Positions 1 to 12,176 of a DNA stretch of 64,000 bases are shown here, piece by piece. The stretch comes from Neoconidiobolus thromboides FSU 785. Its lineage: Eukaryota; Entomophthoromycota; Entomophthoromycetes; Entomophthorales; Neoconidiobolaceae. The stretch lies in assembly GCA_025603075.1 (NCBI GenBank), contig MU626269.1, positions 62,001 through 126,000 on the forward strand. The letters run 5' to 3'. Below the pieces are notes generated by a model that made no database searches, was not told the origin of the DNA, and saw only the letters and a list, made by a program, of their open reading frames with translations. Every line of letters starts with the position of its first letter. The stretch's first letter is position 1. Position numbers and translations under genes: made by a program.

Positions 1-685
1 TTTTTAAAATAACAATTAAAATTATGTGTATAAATCAATAAGAATGAGAATAATATGATGGTATAAAATAAGAGTATTTAAGGAGGGTTCAAATTAACTC
101 ATACTACTTAGAAATTTTCGAAAAAATTTATAGAAATTTTACATCGAAAATACTTTTTTATATGATGATAAATTTACAAAAGGCTTTAATTTACAGAATT
201 TAAATTCCCTGCTAATGAAAGTCAGTACTAAACTTTCAAGGGCAAACTTTTTTCCTTTCATTCTTCTGTAAACTAATTGTTAGTTTTTATGACTTAGATA
301 TGTAAATAGACAAATTTTTGTTTATTACTTTTACATATCAAGTTGAACCCAAACTTTAAAAATAAGCTGTATGTTTTTAAACTAAATTTCGACATGATGA
401 CAACTCAATATAATCTCAGACATGTATTTATTAAAATAAAAATTCCGATATAAAAACTTTAAAGTTTAATCTGAGATTTCTTGGCCCTCTAAAATTAGAT
501 AATTTTGAGATCATAATTATTATGATGCTCTGACATCATTTTTTTGATGACAAAATTAATTTTAATAGTAAAAAAGTTTAAATTTAAAATGATTAAAAAT
601 TACGTAAAATAAAGCATTATAGAAGAAGCAATATATAAACTCGAAGAAAATAAAAAGATAGAATAAAAAACATAAATTATTATAA
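1..685. other. Intergenic, upstream of CsbD-like gene
   Basis: AT-rich sequence with no coding signal or RNA gene that I can recognise. The last ~100 bases are purine/A-rich and lead into the start at 686, so they presumably hold the promoter and 5' UTR of that gene. Confidence 0.6.
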
Positions 686-3521
686 ATGCCATCAACTACT
701 CATATAACCCCTTCAGCTGCTATTGCTGTTGAACAAATGAAGACCAATGATACTAAGGATGACTTTGAAGATAAGTCTGTTCTTAGCAATGACTTTAATA
801 AATCTAGTGGTCTACCAAGTAACAATTTGACAGCTTTGAAAATAAGTAATGTTTTTGATGATAATTTAAATAACAAAAACAGTAAAAACAACTTAAATGA
901 GTCACCAGTATTACATAAACACGACTACACTGAAAGTGATAATACCTCCGAATCTAATACCGATAATGATGATTTACTTAGGCATGGAAATAAGCATAAT
1001 TTAAACCAACATTATAGTCATACAGAAAAAGAAAATAACCCCCTTTTGAATGATCGAATTCTATCTAAAGAGCACGAGGTTCTAGGAAACCCAGCGTTTG
1101 AATCTAGAGATCAAGAAAGTTTTCGCACAGAACCTGCTTTATTCAACAATAGGCATAGAGATATATTACCATTAAGGGAAGAACATGAACCTTTTGTCCA
1201 AAAAGAAAAAGATAATTCGCTTTTAAATAACCAAACTCCATATAAAGAACCAGGAATTTTGAAAAAACCAGTGTTTGAGCATAGAGACCAAGGAACCCTT
1301 AGTACAGAACCTGCTTTATTTGACAATAGCCATAATAATATACTACCACTAAGAGAAGGATATTTACCTTTAGTTGATAAAGAGAGAGAAAACAGTCCTG
1401 TTCTAAATGATCAAATCCCATTTAAAGAGCATGAAACTTTAAGAAAGTCACCATTTGAACCTAGAGATCAAGAAATTTTTAGTACAGAACCTGCTTTATT
1501 CAATAACAAGCATAATGACACCCTACCTTTAGGGGAAGAATACGAGCCTTTGGTTTATGAAGAAAGAGAAACTTACCTTAATTTAAACAAAACCCCATCT
1601 AAAGAATCTGAACTTTTAGAAAAATCAGTATTTGAACCTAGGGATCAAGAAAGCCTTGGTATTGAACCTACTTTTTTAAATAATGGCCTTGACGATAAGT
1701 TATCATTAGGAGAAGAGTATGAGCCTTTTGTTCATAAAGATACACAAAAACCTTTAGCTGCTCCAATCAAATTGGATATTAGCCCAAATTCATCTGTAAG
1801 TAATAGTATAAATAACAATGAGAGATTGTTTGCATCTGAAGCTATCGCTACTCCATCTATTTCTGATGCTCACTCTAAATTAAATGATCCTTTCTTTGAT
1901 TCAAATATATCGAAACCAAAAGACTTGGATTCTAATGTTAATGATACTGCTACTGATTATAACAAACTTGAAGAACTACCTGGCTCTTTCCCAGCCGATA
2001 AAGTAGAAGAAATTGATTTATCATCATTTGAAAATGAGCACAATCGTAATAAATCAGATTTAGCTTACGAATCAGCACTTCATAGTATTAAAAATAATGA
2101 CGAAGGGGAAAAGGAAGAAATCTTAACTAATGAAACTCACAATCCACTTATGGATAGTATTGAGCCTCAATTTAATAAAGATCCTATTAAGGATGACTTT
2201 GGTTTTGGTGAATTATATGATGAAAACTCGTTAGTTTCTACTGAGAAGGACCAAACAAAGTTTAATGAATTTGTAAATAAGGAAGATCATTTATTACATG
2301 ATAACAAACTTGGTTCTATTGGAGAAGTCAAACCTTCAGTTACTGGNNNNNNNNNNNNNNNNNNNNNNNNNNNNNNNNNNNNNNNNNNNNNNNNNNNNNN
2401 NNNNNNNNNNNNNNNNNNNNNNNNNNNNNNNNNNNNNNNNNNNNNNNNNNNNNNNNNNNNNNNNNNNNNNNNNNNNNNNNNNNNNNNNNNNNNNNNNNNN
2501 NNNNNNNNNNNNNNNNNNNNNNNNNNNNNNNNNNNNNNNNNNNNNNNNNNNNNNNNNNNNNNNNNNNNNNNNNNNNNNNNNNNNNNNNNNNNNNNNNNNN
2601 NNNNNNNNNNNNNNNNNNNNNNNNNNNNNNNNNNNNNNNNNNNNNNNNNNNNNNNNNNNNNNNNNNNNNNNNNNNNNNNNNNNNNNNNNNNNNNNNNNNN
2701 NNNNNNNNNNNNNNNNNNNNNNNNNNNNNNNNNNNNNNNNNNNNNNNNNNNNNNNNNNNNNNNNNNGAGAAGTCAAACCTTCAGTTACTGGATATACTAC
2801 CATAACACATGATGGTAATATTCGTTCAAGTGTTAACAGTTTGTTACCTTCAGATAAACAAGACAGGAATTATAATACAAATGTACTTGACCAAAATGAA
2901 GCCCCCTATTCTCCTCCTTCTACTCCACTTAATAATGATATTTCAACTCATGACAAGTTTTATTCTAAATCAGATAATCATAGACACAATATCACTGATA
3001 GTAAATATAATACTTTAGAAGAAAAAGACAAACAGCCTGAAAGTAAAACACTTACTGATATAAGCAAACCAAGTACAATTAATCATGATAACGAAACATC
3101 AAAGTTAGATAAAACTTCTACTACTTTAAAATCAGATGAAAATAAAATGGAAACCGGATCCAAAGATAGAACTTTATCCGAAAGTTCGTATGATCCCAAG
3201 AAAATTGAAGGAAAATCAATTCTAAATAACCACACTAGTAGTGAAAGTAGAGCATCCAATGAATATGAAGATAAATTAGAGAATACCATTATATCTAAGA
3301 AATCTAGTGAACATTCATCAACACATCCAGCCTATTCTAGTGATGAAATTGAAGGTGCATCTAAATCTAAAGGATATGCTAAAGTAATCAAGGGTTCAAT
3401 CAAAAAAACAATAGGCAAATTAATTAAAAGTGAGTCTTTGATTGAAAGTGGTACTAGTAGCAAATTAGAAGGGAAAGCCGTTATTGAAGCTGCTAATGCT
3501 GAACAATCGGGAGGATTATAA
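686..3521 (+). CDS. Large repetitive protein with C-terminal CsbD-like domain, interrupted by an N gap
   Basis: A long hydrophilic, Asn/Asp/Glu/Ser-rich protein. Residues ~118-355 contain about four tandem ~60-residue repeats built on PRDQE...EPALFNN...LPLxEEYEPxV. The C-terminal ~50 residues (GSIKKTIGK...SGTSSKLEGKAVIEAA) match the CsbD/YjbJ (UPF0337) pattern and resemble the ends of the proteins at 18014 and 49147. In bacteria CsbD is a general-stress protein; the function of fungal members is largely unknown. The reading frame before the N run (2347-2766) and the frame after it differ by one. The same 25 bases (GAGAAGTCAAACC...TTACTGG) flank both sides of the gap. If the two flanks are one sequence, the gene becomes a continuous 796-residue ORF without an intron. 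ATG 686 is the first in-frame start. No signal peptide is visible. Confidence 0.8.
1037..1746 (+). repeat. Tandem coding repeat, ~60 codons x 4
   Basis: Four diverged in-frame copies of a ~180-200 base unit within the CsbD-like gene. Each encodes a block with the cores RDQE/RDQG, TEPALFxN and LPLxEExEPxV. Divergence between the copies shows that they are old rather than a recent expansion. Confidence 0.75.
2347..2766. other. Run of 420 N (assembly gap)
   Basis: Sequencing or scaffolding gap inside the CsbD-like gene. The 25 bases at 2322-2346 are repeated exactly at 2767-2791, directly against the two gap edges. That is typical of two contig ends that overlap but were not merged. A real internal repeat of this repeat-rich gene is the alternative. 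Confidence 0.95.
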
Positions 3522-3800
3522 TTTATGTTTAACCTTGTATAAATAAAATATTAATAATTAATACTGTTTTGTTTAAATATTTTCAATTGTTTAGTTAAAT
3601 AATTTGATTTTTTAATACAGTAGAATGAGCATTTAAAAAATTGACTCTAATATTTTACTTTAATTTGCTGATTTTAATCAAATCAACTACTTTAATTTAA
3701 ACTCTAGTTAACTAATAATTGGCCAAATCAAAGTATAAAATCTCTAATTTGAAATATCAAATCTCTTTTTTAACCTTTTTTCCAATTAGAAAAAAAAGCT

Positions 3801-4451
3801 ATGGCCATTGAACAATACCAACGGGAGTTTATTAAGCATGCGATCGATCTTGGAGTCTTAAAATTTGGTACCTTTGAATTGAAATCCGGTCGTATAAGTC
3901 CTTATTTTTTCAATGCCGGCTTATTTTATCAAGCTAGTTCTATCAGTAAATTAAGTCAATGTTATGCTGCCAGTATCCAATCTTGGAATTTGGATTATGA
4001 TATCGTATTTGGACCAGCTTATAAAGGAATACCATTAGCATGTTCCACCGTTGTAGCATTATATACTGGATATAATATTGATAAACCATTTTCTTATAAT
4101 AGAAAAGAAAAGAAAGATCATGGTGAAGGAGGTAGTATTGTTGGTGCACCATTAAATGGCAAAGTTTTAATTATTGATGATGTAATTACAGCTGGTACAG
4201 CTATTAGAGAAAGTTTGGATTTAATTAAAAATAGTTCAGCCGAAGCAGTAGGTGTTATCGTAGCTGTGGATAGAGAAGAAAAAGGTAAAGGGGAATTATC
4301 GGCTATTCAAGAATTGGCTAAAGAAAGAAATTTACCTGTTCGTGCTATTGTTACTATCTCCCAAATTATTGAATACCTTAAAGAAGTTGGGGGTTATGAT
4401 GAAACTATTGTCAAAATGGAAGAATACCTTGAAAAATATAAATGTTGTTAG
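3801..4451 (+). CDS. URA5: Orotate phosphoribosyltransferase
   Basis: Joins orotate and PRPP to give orotidine 5'-phosphate, the fifth step of de novo pyrimidine synthesis, in the cytosol. The 216-residue single-exon protein has the normal family length. FELKSGRISPYFFNAG near the N-terminus (~25-40) is the orotate/PRPP-binding region. The flexible catalytic loop RKEKKDHGEGG lies at ~101-111, and the PRPP-binding motif VLIIDDVITAGTA at ~122-134. The start is the first ATG after a short A-rich leader and fits the family N-terminus. The gene has no intron, unlike most neighbours. Identification as the eukaryotic/PyrE type is firm; the yeast-style symbol is by homology. Confidence 0.96.
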   Translation: MAIEQYQREFIKHAIDLGVLKFGTFELKSGRISPYFFNAGLFYQASSISKLSQCYAASIQSWNLDYDIVFGPAYKGIPLACSTVVALYTGYNIDKPFSYNRKEKKDHGEGGSIVGAPLNGKVLIIDDVITAGTAIRESLDLIKNSSAEAVGVIVAVDREEKGKGELSAIQELAKERNLPVRAIVTISQIIEYLKEVGGYDETIVKMEEYLEKYKCC

Positions 4452-4536
4452 TAAGAAATTTTATTAATATCATTTTTAATAAATAAGAGATAAAATAGAA
4501 ATAATTTCAAATTTCAAAATTTATTAAATTTTATTA

Positions 4537-5811
4537 TTATTGAACAATTAATTCAATCCCGATTTTAAAAATTGATACTAAATTAGTGAGTTGTATTTCT
4601 TCGGAAGCTCCAATACTTAAATTATATCTATAAAAATTATTAATTTCTTTTAGAATTCTATTAATAAAATGCAAATATTACTCAATATTAGCCAATTTCG
4701 ACATTAAATAGCCAAGGAAATTAGTTGGTAATTTTAACTCTAACACATTTAAATAAAGTTGATCAATAATATCTTGAAGTGCTAGACCTCTTTCTATTTT
4801 TAAGGAATTAATATCTATAATAATAATAATAATTAATTAGATAGCTATATTCAGTTATAATAAAGCTACTATTATAAGCTAAAGAAAACTCTGCATTCAT
4901 TAACCAATCTCGAATTTTTTCAATTTCTTCTGGCAATGGTAAGCCAGTACATAAATAAACTTCTTTTTCAGTAATAAGATCAAATGCTGAATGACAAGCC
5001 TAAATATTAAAAAAATTTAAATTATAATCAAATTAAAATTAATTACTTGAAGGATATTAAGAACACGACGCATATCACCGTTGGATATCTTTAAAAGGGC
5101 CGTTTTTCCGTTATCTGTAATATTAACACTAATTCAAATAATAAGAAATAAACCACTATAGAATAATAATAAGTTTACTTTTCTTGTAAAGCAATAGCAT
5201 TTAATCGTGCTTCTATTTGTTCCGATTCTAATGGTGCAAATCGAAACTTTGTACAACGAGATTGTAAAGCAGGTATGATTTTACTTACATAATTACATAT
5301 GATACAAAATCGTACATTATTAGTATATTTTTCAATAACTTTATAAACAAATTTAATAAATTAAATAATTAAAACTAAAATATTAAATTTACTTCTTCTT
5401 AAAGCTGCTTGAGCGGCATTAGTCATTGCATCTGCTTCATCTAAGATAATTAATTTAAATTCATTACTATTTCGAAATTGATTAATACTCTTTTAGATAG
5501 TAAAATAAAATAAACTTGGCATACTTGAATAAATTTTTTGAACTTGCAAATTCTTTAATCCTTTCACGAACAACATCAATACCACGATCATCTGAAGCAT
5601 TTAACTTTCGTTTTAGTTAATATCTCCACTTTTTTTATAGAATAAAACAAAGCAATTCATATACTTACTTCTAATACTACATTAGTTAAATTCGATTTGT
5701 AAATTTTTTTAGCAATGGCTAAAATGGTAGATGTCTTCCCTGTTCCTGGTGGTCCATAAAACAACAAATGAGGTAATTTGTTAGCTTCAATAAAGTTGGA
5801 AACTATAATCA

Positions 5812-5845
<34 letters not shown>

Positions 5846-6041
5846 GTTGATATAAAAGTTAATATTTTTTAAAATTGAAATTAATTTTTACTTGTATCAA
5901 TAATATCTCCTTGAGAAACTAAATCTTCTAATTTGGATGGTCGATATTTTTCTACCCTAAAAAGTTCTAATTATTTGATTTTTATTATATATTTTATTAT
6001 TATTATTACCATGGTAAACTATCAGTTAGCTTTACTTCCAT
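4537..6041 (-). CDS. RFC3: Replication factor C small subunit (Rfc3 type)
   Basis: Subunit of the clamp loader that opens PCNA and loads it at primer-template junctions. I reconstruct about ten exons from ATG 6039-6041. The reading starts [11 protein letters not shown], then [29 protein letters not shown] (Walker A), [33 protein letters not shown] (DEAD-box Walker B), the SRC motif in [11 protein letters not shown] (sensor 1/arginine-finger region), [12 protein letters not shown] (sensor 2), and ends ...GIELIVQ. LPWVEKYRP plus [13 protein letters not shown] point to the Rfc3 subgroup (RFC5 in humans). Introns are 45-100 nt; one holds a long ATT microsatellite (5811-5843). Exon borders were set by frame closure and conservation and may shift by a few bases. 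Confidence 0.92.
5811..5843. repeat. (ATT)n microsatellite in an RFC3 intron
   Basis: About ten ATT triplets in a row inside the second intron of RFC3. On the coding strand this reads as an AAT run upstream of the TTATAG acceptor. Confidence 0.85.
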
Positions 6042-7735
6042 TTTATATTGAAATTTTTAAAATCGATAAAAAATAAGAAGTTGATTTTATGGGAAGTTCG
6101 TAATTTTCTTAAAGTTTATTACGTAAAAACTAAAAATAGTAAATCATTCCAATGTTTAGATTTTGATTATCAGTTTTAAAATCTTATTAACATCCTTATT
6201 TAATTTAATAATAGTAATAATTGATTATATCATACTTGTTTCTAAGCTAATTGTTATATGAATCAATTTATCTCAGTAGAAGCCACTGTTAAGGAAAGTT
6301 TATACATAAATAAAATAAAATCAAAAACATTTTTAAGCTCACTTTTTTATCTTTATAATTGATAGTATCATATATATATTATAAGGGTTTTAAAGTCCTT
6401 GAGCTCAGTAGCATACTAACTAACAAGGTGATATAAAGTATTATAAGCTAAGGTAAGCCCAATACTTGAATAGTGAGTGAGGAAAACTTTAAAGTCTTGT
6501 TAAATAAATAAGAAACAAAGATGTAAATCAAGTTAACTAGACTAGTAAAGTTTAAAAGCATATTTCATGTTAGAAAATAAATAATAAAACTCTCAGTGAA
6601 TAAAATTTTTGAAAAAAGAGATTCAATTGCTTCTATACTTTGTATAAGTATAAGATACATTAGTTAATTTTGTTTCATATTTCTATTCAATACATACATA
6701 AAATTAATAAAAATTTTGATATTGATTTTAATTGTATCATTTTCTAATATGTATTCAGCTTGTATTGAATTTTATTAAGTTATAGTATTAAATTCTGGAA
6801 AGTATGGGATTTAATTAGTGATCCAACAATAATAAATAAGTAGAATAACTTTGCTAGCTATATTATAAAATAAATGCTATTTTTTTACTTTAGTAATTTT
6901 TTTATTTACCTTGTTATTTATATTATTAATTTTTTATTTATAAACTATATATTGAATAATTAGTTAAAAAATTGATACAAGTTTTAAAAAAAACCTCTTT
7001 TACTTATTGATTAATAATAATAAAATAGAAAAGCCCTTTATTTAGTACAAAAAGGTAAAAATAAATACTTTTAATTATAAGAAGTTATATAAACATATAG
7101 ACCATTTATTCATGAATTATATGAATATACAATGATAAAAACAAGCAGTAATTAGTAAGTAATATGATAAATTAATAACAAATAATAAATAATAAATAAT
7201 AAATAAAATATATAATAAATAAAATATATAATAAATAAAATATATAATAAATAAAATATATAATAAATAAAATATATAATTAATACTTTCAAATTAACTA
7301 ATAAATTACTTTATTGATTTTTTATACCCCATATTTCTATCTACAAATAGTTATCAACTTTTATTTAATAATTAATTTTCGTCTTCTTTATCTCTCCTTT
7401 TCTTTTTTAAATCTAAGATAAGTTCATTATTAATAGCATTTAATATGCACTTCTCCTTAAAAAACTACTTAAGGCAATAAAAGTGGAGTTTATGTTTTGT
7501 TTTTACTATAAAGTTTGATTTTTTATTAATTGAAATCTAGCAAATAAATCAATTTAAATTTTATCAAATACACTTTAATTAGAATAAAATTTCAATAAAA
7601 GTACTGGATTGGTTAATTTATAAATTCAACTCAGAACAATTAAAAGTCTTGCCCCACTACTATTTAAAGCAGAAATTGAAAAGAATAAATCTTACCTTTT
7701 TATCTTTAATTTTATAAACTTAATAAATAATCATC
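6042..7735. other. Intergenic, AT-rich
   Basis: About 1.7 kb between the divergent starts of RFC3 and the wall protein gene. I see no open frame of substance and no RNA gene. It includes a five-copy 16 bp tandem repeat (7201-7280). The ~50 bases before 7736 are pyrimidine/A-rich and probably form the leader of the next gene. Confidence 0.6.
7201..7280. repeat. 16 bp tandem repeat x 5
   Basis: Five apparently perfect copies of AAATAAAATATATAAT in direct tandem, preceded by shorter AATAAT repeats from ~7180. A simple AT minisatellite. Confidence 0.9.
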
Positions 7736-8337
7736 ATGAAATACACTCAATTAATTAGTTTAGCTGTTGTTATCACCTCTGTAGCTACTTCTCATCTTGG
7801 TAAGTTTTAATTTTAGTGTTTAAATAATAAGAACATATTAATATCAATTTAGAGAGACGCCAACAAATCACCGATCCAACTAGAAGAGAAGATCCAAAAC
7901 CAACTTCTCCACCAGAAGGTAAAGATGAAGATAAAAAAGATGATGGTAAAGATAAATCAAGTGCTAAAGATGATAATAAAGACAAATCAAGTGCTAAAGA
8001 TGATAATAAAGATAAATCAAGCACCAAGGATGATAACAAAGATAAATCAAGTACTAAGGATGATAATAAAGATAAATCAAGTACTAAAGATGATAACAAA
8101 GACAAATCAAGTACCAAAGCTGATGATAAAGATAAATCCAACACCAAAAGTGACGATAAAAAGAAAGATGCAACTACCACTTCTGATAAGGCCACCTTAA
8201 CTACTCGTAGTAAATCGGATAAAGTAACAAGTGTTAATCCAGTCAATCTTAACACTGATTCTGGTTCTGGTTCTATTCATGTATCTAATTACTTTGCTCT
8301 AGCACCTGCTATTGTTGCTGCTTTTTATTATAATTAA
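7736..8337 (+). CDS. Secreted, probably GPI-anchored KDD-repeat wall protein
   Basis: Two exons (7736-7799 and 7853-8337) encode 182 residues. The first ~20 residues (MKYTQLISLAVVITSVATS) are a clear signal peptide. The centre is a tandem ten-residue repeat, DKSS(A/T)KDDNK, about seven copies, highly charged and probably disordered. The C-terminus has a Gly/Ser stretch (DSGSGS) followed by a short hydrophobic tail ending AIVAAFYYN, which suits a GPI-anchor signal. The intron starts GTAAGT and ends TTTAG, and it lies just after the signal peptide. I do not recognise an enzymatic domain; a structural or surface role is inferred. The repeat also opens long but meaningless frames on both strands. 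Confidence 0.8.
7925..8160 (+). repeat. 30 bp coding tandem repeat
   Basis: About seven 30-base units encoding DKSS(A/T)KDDNK. They differ mainly at third codon positions and at one Ala/Thr site, so the protein pattern is being kept while the DNA drifts. Confidence 0.85.
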
Positions 8338-9249
8338 AGTTTTCAATTAATACCTTATTTAGTTTTTGAATTTTCATTAAATATAAGACTTTAACTTTTT
8401 GTTTTTTAAAGTTATAAAAGTAAAATATAAGTTAAGACTTGGTTATAATGTTTTTATAAGTAATTTTTTATTCCCACTTTATTAAAGTTTATTTTTATGT
8501 ATAAATAGTTTATTTGTTATGTATTTTATTGTAACATTGAATTTGTGTTAATAAGTCAAATTCAATTTATTATTCCAGTATATTATTATATATAATACTT
8601 TCTATTAGTTATTATTTTAAAGTCAATTGATATGAAGAAGCTTTAATTTAGCTGTATCTATTTCTTAATTGTTTGTTTATTCAGCTTAAAAGCTCTTTAT
8701 TGTCTTCATTAATAAAATTTTAAACCTTTTTCTTGTAATTTTCAATACGATAGTAACTATACTTACTTAATTATTAAACCATTTAATCAATGATTGTTTG
8801 ATACTTAAATAAAATATTTAATATGAGTATTATTTAGCTTAATATTTTGAAAAAATAACATGAACTTAAGTACATATGTGAAAGATTTACTTAATTTCAT
8901 AAAAATATTTTATATTACATTATATAAAACGTACATTCAAATACTTTGTATTAGATGGATCTAAGTATTATCCTTCACTCCTATATATAGTACTTTTATA
9001 TGTTATAACGCTTTAAAACTATTAAATATGATAAAGTGAAGTTTAATTTTATAAAAAACTAGTTATTAAATGCTTATATTTGACTTATTTTAAATCCCTT
9101 AATTTCAATTCAAAAGCAATTCCAATTTTTGAAATCAAACTACCTAAGCAGTAATAATTGGTTCATATAATTTAGTAAATCCCAAGCTTAACATTTCGAT
9201 TTAATAGTTTAAGCATTAAATTTCTAATTTTACTGTTTAATCATCAAAA
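8338..9249. other. Intergenic, nothing recognised
   Basis: AT-rich 3' region of the wall protein gene and 5' region of CCT-eta. I find no gene, RNA or MITE copy. Confidence 0.6.
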
Positions 9250-11103
9250 ATGGCTCCAAATTTTATGGTAAAATAAAATAGAACAATAAATAATATTAAA
9301 ACTAAATATAATAAATTTGATAGCAACCTCAAATTGTATTATTAAAAGAAGGCACCGATACTTCTCAGGGAAAAGGTCAACTTTTATCTAATATTAATGC
9401 CTGTTTGGCTGTAGTAGATACAATAAGAACCACTTTAGGTCCACGTGGTATGGATAAATTAATGGTAGATGCAAGAGGTAAATTGAGTTTTCATTGTATT
9501 TCTTTTTGAATTTAAAATGAGGTTTTTTTCAAAGGTGAAGTAACTATTTCCAATGATGGTGCTACTATTATGAAACAATTAGATATTGTTCAACCAGCTG
9601 CTAAAGCTTTAGTTGATATTGCTAGAGCACAAGACGCCGAAGTTGGAGATGGTACTACTTCCGTTGTTTTATTTGCTGGTGAACTTTTAAAAGAAGTTAA
9701 AAATTATATTGAAGAAGGACTTAGCCCACATGCGATTATTAAAGGATATAGAAAGGCTGCTGAAATTGTAAGTAAATTGGAATTATTAATTCAGTTTGAT
9801 TTAATTTTGAATCATATTAGGCTATTGAAAAAGTAAAGGAGCTTTCAGTTAGTATTTCAAGAAAAGAAAATGAAGAGTATGTATTTTTATTTTTTATTTA
9901 TTTATAAATAGTCTAACTTTTATTAGAGAATTTAGAGAATTATTATCAAAATGTGCTTCAACTGCTATGTCTTCGAAACTTATTTACTCACAAAAAGATT
10001 TTTTTACCAAAATGGTAGTAGATGCCGTATTAGGTTTAGATCAACAAACATTAAACGAAAAATTAATTGGTATTAAAAAAGTTCCTGGAGGAGCTATGCA
10101 AGATTCAATTTTAGTTCAAGGAGTAGCCTTTAAAAAAACATTTTCTTATGCAGGATTTGAACAAATGCCAAAATCTTTTAATAATCCATTGATTTTATGT
10201 TTAAATGTGGAATTAGAATTAAAAGCTGAAAAAGATAATGCAGAAATACGTATTAATGAAGTTAGCGAATATCAAGCTATTGTAGATGCTGAATGGAAAA
10301 TTATTTTCGATAAATTAGAATCAATTGTTGCTACTGGTGCTAAAGTTGTTTTATCTAAATTACCTATTGGTGATCTTGCAACTCAATATTTTGCTGATAG
10401 AAATATTTTCTGTGCTGGTCGAGTTACTTCGGATGACTTAAGTCGTGTTGTTCAAGCTGTAGGTGGTTCTATCCAATCTACCACTACTGGGTTAAATCCA
10501 GAAAAACATTTAGGTCAATGTGAAAGATTTGAAGAAGTTCAAGTAGGAAGTGAACGTTTTAATTTGTTTACTGGATGTCCAGAAGCTAAAACTTGTACTT
10601 TGATTCTTCGTGGTGGGGCTGAACAATTTATTGCTGAAGTAGAACGTTCTTTACATGATGCTATTATGATTGTACGTCGTGCTATTAAACATCATTCCGT
10701 AGTTGCTGGTGGTGGTGCTATTGAGATGGAATTATCCAAACATCTTAGAGATTATTCAAGAACCATTGAAGGTAAACAGCAATTAATTTTAGCTGCTTTT
10801 GCCAAAGCACTTGAAGTTATCCCACGTCAATTATGTGATAATGCTGGATTTGATGCCACTAATATTTTAACTCAACTTCGTCAAAAGCATACTAAACCTG
10901 ATGGTAAATGGTTCGGTGTTAATGTTCAAGATGAATGTATATCTGATAACTTTGAGGATTTTGTTTGGGAACCTACTTTAGTTAAAGTTAATATACTTTC
11001 TTCTGCTGTGGAAGCAGCTACTCTTATATTATCAGTTGATGAAACAGTTAAAAATCCTAAGTCACAACAAGCTAATCCAAACGCTCATGCTATGGGACAA
11101 TAA
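9250..11103 (+). CDS. CCT7: T-complex protein 1 subunit eta (CCT7)
   Basis: Subunit of the cytosolic chaperonin TRiC/CCT, which folds actin, tubulin and other proteins using ATP. Five exons (9250-9267, 9324-9477, 9535-9767, 9821-9876, 9927-11103) close to 545 residues, the usual length. The protein begins [20 protein letters not shown], diagnostic of the eta subunit. [11 protein letters not shown] and the nucleotide motif [16 protein letters not shown] follow, and the C-terminal half has [18 protein letters not shown]. The first exon is only 18 nt. All introns are GT...AG and interrupt the N-terminal third; the last two thirds are a single exon. All exon joins keep frame. Confidence 0.96.
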
Positions 11104-11527
11104 AAATATAAAACAGAAGAGTCATAAGTAACTGATTCTTTAAGTAAGCTTTATTATAAATAAATAAAAAAGTAGAAAGTATTAATAAAGTAGATACACA
11201 TTTCAACAGGTTTTTATTTTGATTTTTTATAGTTTGTTTAAATGAGAATTGTATATTTATTATTTCCAAATATCTTTATTATTTAAAATGTGAGATATAC
11301 TTTGAACAACATGCTATTTATTCAGAAATTTATATTACAAAAGCGATATTATTTAATAATCTTACAACTGTTAAAATATAAGAGTTATAATTCTTTACCA
11401 GTAAAAAAGGTTAAAGGACTTTTTTGCTTTAAAAATTGCAAAATTGCAAGCACAGAATCAAAACTATTTGATTTGAAAAAAAATCCAAGTTTTTATTTTT
11501 AAGTTTTAGATTTCAAATAAATCAAGG
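11104..11527. other. Intergenic
   Basis: Short AT-rich spacer between CCT7 and the S16 gene. A 70-codon open stretch at 11290-11502 has no recognisable family or normal composition, and I do not call it. Confidence 0.55.
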
Positions 11528-11900
11528 ATGGTAGTCAAAATCCGTTTAGCACGTATAGGAGTGAAAAATACACCTTTATATCAAATTGTAATTGCGAACG
11601 CACGTTCACCAAGAGATCACAAACATATTGAGAAGATTGGTTATTATGATCCAAAACCAGATAATCATGGGATTAAACAAGTTTCCCTCAATATGGAAAG
11701 GGCTAAATTTTGGATAGCTTCAGGGGCTCAACCTTCAGATACAGTGCATCAGTTGTTATCAAAAGTAAGTTTTTTTTTACTAGTTCTGATCATTTTCGTA
11801 TATTAATTCTATTTTTTATTTTTATTCATAGGCTGGATTATTACCATTTAAACCCTACAAAATTACACCACGACAACCTAAGGAGAAGAAAGAAAAATAA
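11528..11900 (+). CDS. MRPS16: Mitochondrial ribosomal protein bS16m
   Basis: Small-subunit protein of the mitochondrial ribosome. Two exons (11528-11764 and 11832-11900) encode 101 residues. The sequence MVVKIRLARIGVKNTPLYQIVIA, with SPRDHKHIEKIGYYDP and the later SDTVHQLLSKAGLLP, is the S16 signature from start to end. The C-terminus is a Lys-rich tail (QPKEKKEK). The intron (GTAAGT...CATAG) sits between SK and AGLLPFKPY; reading through it gives a different short tail that does not fit the family. There is no obvious cleavable presequence, as is common for S16. Confidence 0.95.
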
Positions 11901-12176
11901 AATAGAATAGATTTTATAAAAGAAAGGAATAAAACTTGATCATTTTATTATATTTAAATAGTGGATTTTAATATTTATTTTGCTAATTAAATTGTAACAA
12001 ATATCTAATTTTATTATATTAAAAAATAATAAGTTGAAAAATAATAAGCTGCAAACTTTTAGAACTAGTGCAAAAGGTTTGGCAAAAAATGCAAGGTTCG
12101 AATCCTTAGTCAAAAAGAAGAAATTAGTTAAGCCACTTTATTATTTTATTATTTTCAAATTTCAAACAATTAGAAT

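Noticed and set aside
7785..8255. Long minus-strand frame opposite the wall protein gene
   Set aside because: Leu/Ser repeats that are the reverse complement of the DKSS-KDDNK coding repeat; a shadow of the real gene, which has a signal peptide and intron.
11290..11502. 70-codon open frame on the plus strand
   Set aside because: Lys/Leu/Tyr composition follows from AT-rich DNA; no motif, no homologous feel, no splice context.
12066..12115. Perfect box B (GGTTCGAATCC) with a box A-like TAGTGCAAAAGG upstream, suggesting a tRNA
   Set aside because: The two boxes are only ~29 bases apart, there is no room for D and anticodon arms, and the acceptor arms do not pair. At most a tRNA fragment.
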